Below, in pieces: positions 34,141 through 44,249 of a stretch of DNA of 64,000 bases (positions within the stretch are counted from its first letter, which is position 1; every line of letters starts with the position of its first letter). Made by a program: the position numbers and the translations under genes. The notes under the pieces are model-generated. The model worked only from the letters and a program-made list of their open reading frames with translations, had not been told where the DNA came from and searched no databases. Source of the DNA: Xestospongia muta (Eukaryota > Porifera > Demospongiae > Haplosclerida > Petrosiidae); NCBI GenBank assembly GCA_963693285.1, contig OY848919.1:9171461-9235460 (forward strand), given 5' to 3'.

Positions 34141-36018
34141 TTACTGAAGGAGATGCTTTCTGAAACTATCAAGAAAGGAGTCAAACCACATTCGTCGCTA
34201 ATAGTACAAATTAATAAAAAATGATGGTAACAATTCTTCTTCTGATGAAGCGCAAGATGTTGAACAACAAGAAAATGAAGCATATCTGGAAACTATCTCT
34301 TAATTTCAAGAGTTGTTACCATCTCCAGTTTCTAATGCCACCAAAGAAATCTTGGTGATGTTACCTGATGTGAAGGTGTCTACACCACTCTAGAGTCACA
34401 CTGGATATGTGCTTTAGCACAGATTAACTCTTTAACATAGCCAACACATGAAAGAAATTTGAGGAGTAGATCCTAAACTATAGTCTCACTTCACTCAGAA
34501 TAATATATAAATTATATGTAAAATGCATTATGATGGAATCTCTGGAATGTATCAAACTTAATTACTTTATTTGGGACAGTGTGAGATTAAGGCTTACCTT
34601 TTTGATAGTCATCCTACTTATTATATACCACTTAAAGAAGAGTCCAAATACTCTAACTATAGTGCACTAGTCATGTTGCTCTCATTTATTATACCCAATA
34701 ACTATTTTAATAATGAAGCTTATCATGTTTTTAAGTATATATGATGAGTGAAACACATCCACAATTATAATGAATATACTACATATGTAAAACACAATGT
34801 CTGTCTATGCATGAGTTGACACAAAGTACAAACCTCTACTAACTTCTATGATAAGTCTATACAATATGAGTATTGGAATTACACTAACATATCAGGTAAC
34901 CTATACCTATATGTAGTACTTCTATTAGTGTTAAGTAGAGTCATTTGAAGGGATGGGTGGGGCTACATGGTATGATGTTTTATAGTAATTTCATTTTTAA
35001 GATAAAAGTGCTTTACTTAACTATGTATCATTAGTAAAAATAAATGTGTTTGTCTAACTTTAATACTTTCTACTTCACAGATGCAAAAACTTGAGAAACA
35101 TGAATTACTAAAGTTACTTTCTTCGATTAATAATATTTGTATGAGCTATGAGGTTTTCTTGGAGTTGATACAAACATAGCTGTTGATTTTGTGTGCTAGA
35201 GCTTGATAAATGAATTTTTTAAATCCAATGCAGATTATGACCAATGAATTTAATTTGCTTTCATTCTTGACATAGCAATAATGATTATGACTGATTATGC
35301 TTTAGAAATACCAGAGTTTTTACTAGCACTCAATCCACTCCTTATTAATACCTGTACCTTCAAAGCATTTCTAGATTCAGTTTACTGGGTCCGAGCCTCA
35401 AGGTCTTTGTATCTATATAAATTGCAACTCTTTACTACTAAGTGTCTCTAATTCCTGGCAAACCACAACAAAAAATGCCAATTTGAAAAAATAGCACATT
35501 AATTTCTTTTATGTTCATGAAGTTTTCTTTGTTTAGCTTTGGTCAAGAATTCAGTATTTACCTTTTTATAATTATTGCCTGCTCCTAAAACAAAAGTAGC
35601 TTGTCATAAAGATGAGTATGGTGAAATTAAAATTTTGTGACTATTACATAGTTACTCACTCACTGAAAAACAATATGACATCATCAGAAGTACTGACAAA
35701 CTACAATTTGCTCAGTGATGAAAGATCACCAGAAGAATCATCATAATCCTAGTTTCATATCCAGATTATTTTATTATCTCGATTTGGATACTACATTACA
35801 TTCTGACTTAAATAGGGACTAGGTTAACAATACACACACTATATATATTAGTGGGTATGACAAAACAGTATAATTGTTCACAGAGAGCTTACATGTAATA
35901 TTTCATTATTATTATCAATTTCTTTTAGTTAGCATGTAGGAGTTATAATTAGTGGTATTTATTATACATCATTATACTACTGTGATTGTTTTTGTCTATC
36001 ATTATAGGTGCATTATAA
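34141..36018 (+). pseudogene. remnant of a ROCO-death-domain unit
   Basis: 34141-34400 matches the ROCO exon of gene 1 (22120-22400), with a frame-breaking lesion and stops. 34800-34892 matches a linker exon (ending AACATATCAG|gtaacc). From 35082 there is a decayed death-domain exon start (KHELLKLLSSINN). Near 36008 there is a three-codon final exon equivalent to that of gene 2, and the following 150 bp match the gene 2 3' region (43608-43760). Most of the ROCO exon is deleted. Confidence 0.7.
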
Positions 36019-37740
36019 ATGATTGATGTGACCTTTCTCAGATATCTGTGACTTTATAAAAAGATTAATAGATATTTTGTTATTTTTATGATTTTACATT
36101 TTTCTGTAACAATACAATATAGAATTACAGTAAACAGTAGTAATAAATAATATAATGTTTATTACTACTGCTTGCTGTAATTCTTATGTTGAGAGCCTTC
36201 TTTGCCAATGGTTGTAGCAGTAAGTAGATATACAAGGAGCTGTTGCTGTTGCGAAACTACTGATATAGTAAGTGTTAGAAAAATTGTCTTTCTTCTGACA
36301 GCCATATTGATGGGATTGCTTTGTCTTGCTCTATTCTTCCTGTATTGACCCAATTAATGTACTGTCTGTAGAATTTAATTGTTATTTATACTTTTTGTTG
36401 GAGTGCTCTTATGAGTCTTGACAAGTACTTTGCTCATATACCAAATTGCATGACATGTCACATATAACAACAAAATAAATTGAGTGTCGATACTTGACAT
36501 TAGATATACTGCTTCATGTTAACTGATCTGTATCACTCAAGTAATATCCCAGATGCTCTGGCTAGGAATTCTCAGAGTATTCTTGTGGTACTGGCTATAA
36601 CATGGCTCTAAAAATGAGGATACAGAACTATATGTTGCTCTATACTAATGTATGTGTAATGTCTATTATGTACTAATGAACACTCACCTCTAGTTGTTTC
36701 TTCAGTGAAGTTTACTGAATCTTTATGCCCTGTTCTGTTTGAGTGTTTTTGTAATATTAGAATTCAGGTTGTTCTGAAGAGTTGTGAGTAGCAAAAGTCA
36801 TAATGTTAGTATGAATAAAATTGACTATTTAAAAAATGCTTACTAATCATAGCTATTTCATTGACCACATGTGCAGTCTGTAATGAATACTAAACTAATA
36901 CAAATAGTCAGTAACAATTGAATTTCATAGTCATTTTTATAAGGAACATTAGGTATGGCTTGGAAGTTTGCTAAAATTACTACACACATAATTAAATGTT
37001 TTAAATTGTTAAACTTACCTTGAAATAAATTCTGCTTCTTTGATTTAGATGGAGCCACTGAATTGTAATTTAGATCATGTTTTGCATATTCTTAAAGGTA
37101 ACTTAATTAAAGGCAATACCTCTTCACACTGTGTCAACATCATTCTTCTGTTTAAAATATCCAAGAATTTCAGGGGATAAATTATCATAATAGACCAGAT
37201 AAAAACATCAGTGACCTCTAGTACTGCATCCTAGACAGGGAAGAAGACTATTTCATAACCACATATCTCCACCTAAAAAGAGAACAAAGTGATGAGTAGG
37301 TAGTGTTTTATTTATTTTAAGGATGATAGAAATCTGCATGAAGGTGTTTGAAGGCTTTTTTTCAAGTTAGAGAAAACAAGAAGCTTTGATCAGTCGCTCA
37401 CAGTTAGACAATGTAAGAACTGCTACTATTGTCTCTTAAAAATAGAATACAACTAATGTAATATCTTACCTTGAAACCACTGATAGTTCTGCAGACGGTT
37501 TTATTTAGAGGTGATTCCTAAAAGATGGCTGCAGCTGGCATGAATGAACAAAACCAAACCCACAGACCTTCAGATTTCTCATATTCAGATATGGCTTCTG
37601 CAGCAGCACATTCAAATAAGGAACCCATGTCAAGTGCAGTAACATACCGAGGTTTTACAAATATGTGTTGCTGTACGAATGTACTGCTAAGTTTAAAGGA
37701 GCTCTCTCCATGAAGCGGTGCAAATCTGTCCGGCAAGTGA
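36019..37740. other. mostly empty; one small ORF before gene 2
   Basis: No family recognised. At 37525-37713 (+) a 62-codon ORF begins in a fair start context (aaaagATGGCTGC) and encodes MAAAGMNEQNQTHRPSDFSY... ending CCCTNVLLSLKELSP. It lies just upstream of the gene 2 promoter block and could be a first exon or chance. Confidence 0.35.
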
Positions 37741-37885
37741 GCTCCACCCTAATTTAAAATTAGACTTACTGAGCATGCGCAAATTGTATCAACATCCTAT
37801 CCACCCCTTTGGCTTTTTCAGCTATAATATAGTCCTCTTCTAACAATTATTATGACCAAAAAAGGCGATGTACATGTGGAATTAT
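37741..37885 (+). promoter_or_regulatory. gene 2 promoter and 5' untranslated exon
   Basis: Same layout as the gene 1 promoter: 'gctccaccctaat', 'cttactgagcatgcgcaaatt', 'ccacccctttggctttttcagctataata', then an exon-like end ATTAT|gtaagtg at 37885. ATGs in this exon (37868, 37874) do not keep frame into the next exon, so translation probably starts at 38058. Confidence 0.5.
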
Positions 37886-38057
37886 GTAAGTGTCTTTAAA
37901 TTCTTACTGTATAACTGATCTGTATGTCAAAACATGTCTATTTACCTCTTATGTTTGATATGGGAGGGGCTCAGGGTGTCTGAGCCAACATTTATTTTAT
38001 ATCATATCTATTTTAATTGTCATCAATATGATATGATAATTAATTTATTTTCAAGAT

Positions 38058-41000
38058 ATGTCTTCTGATGATGATAAAGATGCTTTTGAAGATGCTCTGG
38101 AAGTTCTACCCACTTTTGATACTAAAAGAATCATTTCCGGTATACTATACTGTATGTGAATATTAGCTTTATTATAGATATTAAATAGAGACTACGTTAG
38201 TAGAAGACTCTGATGACACAACTAGACTCCAACCAACATTCCCTTTACCTGATAACAAGTATGTAGCTCAAGTGGTATATGAAGTCAAGTATCGTAATAA
38301 TGAATGGCTAATGCGCTTTATAGTAGCTAAAGATCATGTTGGTCTATTAGAGGTAAGTGTACCTATAACATATCCAATAATGATTGTTATTATACAGTAT
38401 ATTGAAACCAGTCTTCCATCTAATGTCGAGAGAGACATCACTTTTCAGTTCTCATTTCAAGATAGTCCTGGTTTCATTGAATTAGTCATTGATGAAGAAC
38501 AAGAGTATCCTTACAATGGATGGAATATTAATCCTCTTATCCATCCTTCAGTATGATATACTAATATAAATATATAATGTATACATTTATATTACAGATA
38601 TGTCAAACTGATGTAGACATGTTTGCTGCTCAGTATCCTCCATATTTCCCTTCTATACTGATCTCAATATCTGCTGACTATGGACCTGATACAGTCACTA
38701 CATTAAACTATTTTATATCATTGAAAGGAATCAAACCTGAAAACATGAAGATACCTATTATTCGATCTATTAGTAATATTGATGATAGTAAGTAGCTATG
38801 TAAAACATATCATTTTATTTTAAGGTATGTTCAGAACATTAGATATATGTAATGTGCCTAAAGAAAACAATAAAACAAGGTTCAGTCTATACTGTTTCCT
38901 GAAATACTAGCAGTAAAAATTATAATGTGTTTTCTTACAAGTAGATTTGGCTATATGGGTCACAGACATAGTAAACAATAGCATAACAAATGTTTTAGTC
39001 AGCAGTGTACAAGATTAATGTGGAATTAATAGCTGAGTAAATACAAGCTACAAAACACATATAACATATTGTGACCATAAATACGAAAATGGTACTTAAC
39101 GCGCAAGTGAATTTCGAACAAATGCTTGTGTATAAACGGTTGCTATGCAGCCATCTTGAACAGGAAGTTATTAAAATTCAGTATATGACAGGCTTGACAG
39201 ACAATAATTGACCTATATGAATACCAAATTATATTCATTTCCTCCTTAAGATGGCTACATAGCAACCATTTCTACACAATCGTTTGTTCGAAATTCGTTT
39301 ACACGTTAAGTACCATTTTCATATTTATGATCATATATGTATACATACATTGAACTGTCTATGATAAATGTCAAAGTAAATTCTCAATTATCACTGTACA
39401 TGTCTATATAATAGTAACATGACTATTGTATTGGATGTTTGTAGTGTACTCTCTGTTCTGCTTTGTCTGTCATAATGGACATAGTCAAATCTACATATTA
39501 TACAAGTTTATTAACATTGTTGTGTATATGTGTGGGTGTGGTTATAGTACTTATAGTCACTGTATGTGTGTGTCTGCATTAGTCTGTCTATGATACATTT
39601 AGCAACAACATTGTTACAACTGTGCTTATAACTATAAGACTTGTAATATAAAGAATTGTTTTTCTTTTCTAATAGATTATTCTGGTTCACTTAAGAAAGC
39701 ACTTAAAGAAGGACGTGTTGAAGTTAAATGTACCAAACTCTCTGTATCTGGTCCACCTGGAAGTGAAAAGTCATGTATTATGAAGCTATTACTTGACGAG
39801 AATGAGGTTCCACCTCTTGATCATAAAAGTACTCCAGTAGCTACAGTACCTAAAGTAAGAATGGTAACAACTACACCCTATAAAAAGCTATTACTTGACG
39901 AGGGTGAGGATCCACCTCTTGATCATGACAGTACTTCTGTAACTACAGCACCTGAAGTAAGAACGGTAACAACTACACCCTATAAAGTTGGAGAAACTAC
40001 CTGGAGTAAGGTAGATCTTGATTTACTAAAGGAGATGGTTGCTAAAGACATTGTGCATTATTTAGAACAAAGACATAAAGATAATTCCTCTACCACCTCT
40101 ACACATTTCGAAAGAATGTTGCCATCTATTCGAACCATTTCTCAATCTTCAGAGTCCCTATCCCCATCAGTACATTGTACTGTTAAAAATGAGATCCTAC
40201 TGAAGTTACATAGTGTACAGGAGTCTCCTCAGCTATTTAAGTCACACTGGATATATGCAGTAGACTCTGGAGGTCAATCTGCTTTCATAGACATTGCTCC
40301 TGCATTATTACGTTATACTTCAGTGAACATACTCACACATAAGCTAAACGAAAAGCTCGAAGACAAAGTTAAGTTTTATTACAGCATTGATGGATGTCAA
40401 ATTGACAAATTAGAGGAACGACACATAACGCACCTGCAACTTCTTGAAGCATCAAATCGGTCACTTGTATCTTTTTATTCTCCCAATCTACCAGATATTA
40501 ATGTAGAACTTTCACATGAAAAGCCATTCTCTCTAGTACTAGGAACATTTTATGATAAGATAAGCGATTCTGGTGAATCTTTAGATGAAAAAGATGCTAT
40601 TCTCAGTCCAATATTAAAGCCATTCAAGAATGTTAAATCTGTTTATTCTAATTTTGGGGAGAAAATTGTAGCTTTAAATGCAACTGCTAGAGGTGAAGAG
40701 GAAATAAAGCTGGCTGATGATATTCGTCACAAAATAGCCCTATCTTATATTAAGGCTGACATTCCAATTCGATGGTTTTTGTTCCAGATAGAGCTAGAGA
40801 AGCGTCAGAAGACACCAGCCCATCTCATTAGCTTGTCTGATTGTATTAAGATTGGCAATGATATCAACATGAATAATAATGAAGTTAAGTCAGCTTTGAT
40901 GTACTATCATGACTTGACCATCTATCTTTATTTTCCTGGAGTGCTTGATAATGTTGTCTTTCTTAATCCACAACCACTCCTTAACAAACTAACACAATTG

Positions 41001-43607
41001 ATCAGCATCTCTTTTTCTGGTACTGCTCAATACTTAGAAAGTCAAGGCATCATTGTTCCTGATGGAGCTAATGTAAATCTTAAAGAAAAGGGAATTTTCT
41101 CACAAAATCTACTGACCAAATGGAGTTATCTGTCACAAGGATTTTCAGACGGCATATTCTCAGCTGAGGATTTTTTAAAGTTGATGGAATATTTATTCAT
41201 TTTATCTCCTCTACCTGATAAACCTGGAGAATACTTCCTTCCTTGTGTTCTTCCAATGGCTACAACTACTGATTTAGAGAATTTAAGAGAACATTTTAAA
41301 AAGACAGTTGATCCTCTTGTTTTGGCACGGATTGATGATGACGACCCTAAACCTCTTCCACAAGGTCTATTTCCAGCTTTGGTTGTTAATCTACTCTCTC
41401 CCAATTGTTCACAAAATTTCAATTTATTACCTCCACAGTCTGACGGACCACAGTACCGTAACGTCATTCGCTTATCAGACAAAAGCCATGGAGGAGAACT
41501 TTTATTAATAGATTCTATTTGCTTGCTAGAAGTATTATACACTGGTAAACATAGTGAGTGTTATCGTATTCGTCAAGTTATTAAAAAAGGTATCAATGCA
41601 GTTGTAGACAAATTTCATTATATGCGTAATTTAAAAGATCCTGAGGAACGGTTTCATTGTTCAATTTGTAATACAACAGATCACCTTTGTCGTTTGAGTG
41701 AAACCAACACACTAACATGTCCTAAAGATGGTACAATTTGTGATATTGATGAAACACGTCAGCTGAGTTGGTTAAGATCTGTAGTTAAAAGTGAGTTTTT
41801 ACATAGTAACATAAAAACATGCAATAATGTAAAATGTTTTACTGTTTATCTCTAAACAACAAACTCATGTAATACTAGCCTATGTATAGTACATGTCACC
41901 ATAATATGGTGACATGTACTATACATAACTAAAGAGCTTCCAAATATAATTTGGAAGCTCTTTAGTTATGCATACATAATTACCTATATGGTGTAGCAGT
42001 TTATTTAGACCAATAGAAGAAAGAGCAGTTTACAAATAATAGAAGTTACTAGAAGCCTAGGATTGTGTATTAGAACTTATTATATTTACTGACTTTAGTT
42101 ACTATTATCATTAATTGAAGTTGCTTTATAAATACATAATAAGTAATAATAATAGCAATGATTAAATATGTTACATAGTAATTGCCACTAGTTTAAAGAT
42201 TAGATATAATTGAGTTAATTGTGATATCAATTATTTGTATGGACTAGGGACAGCCCCTGATGACACTTGTGGACATGATTCAAAGTTAGTGGAAGTAAAT
42301 CTGTCAGAGTGTGGTGTGGAATCTGACATAGAATCATACAAAAGGGAACCTCTAAAGAAGAAATCAAAAAGAAAACATAACGGTATTACAATAGGTTGTC
42401 CATTTCACCTGAATCTATACACTTGTTTCATAAAGAAGAGTCAATCAATGTGATCATTATATTATATCTTTCATTTAAACAGAAGAAGTGTCTTCTCAAA
42501 GTCATCAAGTATCACAGAATGATCTAGCAATGCAGAAATCAGAATCTTTAGAAACTGATGGTTCATTGGGAGCACCATCTACTAATTCACCTCATACTCA
42601 ATTAGGTATATATACACTATACATGTTTAAGTCATGATGTGGGTGGGGCTAGAGGGTATGATTGTTGTACAGTAATTTTTTTATTAAAATACAAATATAA
42701 AAATGTTTTCTATAACTATGTATCATTATCAAAAGTAAATGATGTTTGACTAACTTAAATACTTCTTACTTCTTAGATACAAAACCTGAGAAACATGTTA
42801 TATTGAAATTACTTTCTCCGATCTCTTCTTTGTGGCATGAGCTTGGAGATTTACTTGGAGTTCATCAGGGTACCATTAACAGCTTAGCCATATCTACATA
42901 TTCTGACCTTGTAAAGATGTCAGGTATATTGCAAAGCTGGTTGGATAATGAACCAACTCCTGTGACTTGGAACCAAATCATTAATATGTTAGAGGGACCA
43001 CTACAGAATAAAAAACTTGCTGATGAGATCCGTCAAAAAATTATATCAAGTAAGTATTTCTATTAGTGGTAGCACTTGATCCACTCTTTATTTCTAACAA
43101 TATATGTACTACTTTCAAAGCATTTTAAATATAATCTGTTACAAAATTAGAATTTCCATTTCACATTTTGTACATAGTTGTTTGTACCTTATGTTGCTTA
43201 AGTGTCATATAATCACCTCTTAATCTCTATAGTGTGTTTGGTTTAATTTTTACAAGTTGATTTGTAACCACAACTTTGCTATACTGCTTGTTACATAGTT
43301 AATTTTGATATCATTGGAGTTGTGGTTCTTATAATAGTATTCATGACGTGATTGGCATTTTATAAGTATACTCTACACAATGCTCCATATAAATAATGTT
43401 TATGATCTCCAATAAATAATCATTTCCTGTCTGGAAAATCAAAACAAAACATAGTACAATTGTTCAGGGAGAACTCACTAATAATATTTCATTATATCTA
43501 TTTCTTGTAAATAGGATGTAAGAGTTATAGTTAGAGATATTTATTTTACATCATTATAATGATATACTACTATGAATGTTTTGTCTATCACTATAGATAC
43601 ATTATAG
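38058..43607 (+). CDS. gene 2: unknown N-module-ROCO GTPase-death domain protein (1081 aa)
   Basis: Exons 38058-38139, 38189-38352, 38398-38550, 38598-38787, 39676-41790, 42248-42382, 42483-42605, 42777-43049, 43597-43607 join in frame (3246 nt with the TAG stop). Order: acidic start MSSDDDKDAFEDALEVL, an unrecognised N-terminal module (to about 196), ROCO-type GTPase (197-901), two Ser/Lys-rich linkers, death domain, and a two- to three-residue final exon. ATG 38058 is chosen because upstream ATGs are out of frame. It is a paralogue of gene 1 with the death domain in the place of the Ig-paracaspase part. Likely a nucleotide-regulated adaptor recruiting death-domain partners (inference). The tiny last exon is supported by its match in the remnant at 36008. 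Confidence 0.75.
38189..38787 (+). CDS. gene 2 N-terminal module, unrecognised
   Basis: Four exons give about 190 residues of alternating hydrophobic, beta-rich sequence: KYVAQVVYEVKYRNNEWLMR, DITFQFSFQDSPGFIELVID, FAAQYPPYFPSILISISADY. Late 'YP...P.I.I' spacing slightly recalls RWD domains, but I would not assign it. It ends phase 1 and takes the place that the CARD exon holds in gene 1. Confidence 0.6.
39071..39333. repeat. MITE-like inverted repeat in gene 2 intron
   Basis: About 88-bp terminal inverted repeats (left cataaatacgaaaatggtac, right complement of gtaccattttcatatttatg) separated by about 85 bp. The element lies in the intron before the ROCO exon. Mismatches between arms include several CpG versus TpG/CpA differences. 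Confidence 0.75.
39676..41790 (+). CDS. gene 2 ROCO GTPase exon with altered P-loop
   Basis: Single 2.1-kb exon, phase 1-1, paralogous to 21813-23924. G1 reads SGPPGSEKSC: the Gly before the Lys of GxxxxGK[ST] is Glu 227. G3 VDSGGQSAF and G4-like LGTFYDKI are kept, as are the COR-like ALMYYHDLTIYLYFPGVLDN, VVFLNPQPLLNKL, LPQGLFPALVVNLLS and the final Cys cluster FHCSICNTTDHLCRL. Shortly after G1 a 34-residue unit is present twice in tandem (39783-39884 and 39885-39986). Nucleotide binding may be weakened. Confidence 0.8.
41881..41968. repeat. two adjacent perfect palindromes
   Basis: First: 23-bp arms (tatgtatagtacatgtcac... and complement) around one base. Second: 20-bp arms (taactaaagagcttccaaat and complement) around 'ata'. 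They share TA at the joint. They lie in the intron just after the gene 2 ROCO exon and would form two strong hairpins in RNA or a double cruciform in DNA. Confidence 0.85.
42777..43049 (+). CDS. gene 2 death-domain exon
   Basis: 91 residues, phase 1-1: KPEKHVILKLLSPISSLWHE, LGDLLGVHQGTINSLA, GILQSWLDNEPTPVTWNQII, MLEGPLQNKKLADEIRQKI. This is the typical six-helix death domain with the W..I...LEGP..N..LA pattern. Very close to the unit 0 exon (7142-7420). Confidence 0.85.
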
Positions 43608-44033
43608 ATGATTGATACGACCTTTCTCAGATGTCTGTGTCTTCATGAAAAGATTATTAGACATTTTAATGTTTTAATAATAATTATTTTACATTTATTT
43701 CCTTAAGAATACAATTTACAGTTACAATAAACAGTAGTAGTAAACACTTGTTATAGTGTATAATACTTTTCATTTTTAAGTAAACATTACAAAACTATTG
43801 ATTATAGTTAACAGTGAGAGAATTATAAAACGAAGTATCGTTGGAAACCATTGACTTATCTGAATTTTCATTTTTAAACCAACAAACCAAATAATTAGAG
43901 TGATGGTCAAGGCTTTACTGAGCATGAGCAGACAATATGAGGGTGAACGGCTCCTCTGCCAGCTGACCACTCTCCATGAGTGAAAGACGTGAGTCATTGT
44001 TGACTTGGAGCTAGCTAAGGCATCTAATAATCA
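43608..44033. other. no gene; partial promoter-like motif
   Basis: 3' flank of gene 2, then 'ctttactgagcatgagcagaca' (43913-43934), a variant of the shared promoter core without the CG. It may be the start of another, mostly deleted unit. Confidence 0.4.
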
Positions 44034-44150
44034 ATTTTTATTTTCCTGAAGTCCTCCTTAATGTTGTCATTCTTAATCCTCAGATATTCCTTAACAAATT
44101 GTCACATGTGATTAACATCTCTTTTGCCAATGCTATTAACTTCTTTGAAG
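44034..44150 (+). pseudogene. ROCO (COR part) fragment
   Basis: Reads FPEVLLNVVILNPQIFLNKL then SHVINISFANAINFFE, clearly the COR segment of the ROCO exon (compare 23070-23170). About 110 bp only, with no surrounding gene. Confidence 0.75.
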
Positions 44151-44249
44151 ATCACAATATTTATAATATATTCCTCCTTTATATTTATAATATATTCCTG
44201 GCAGATTCGTAAACCATTCTATATAGGCGTTCTTCTACAGATCATTCAT

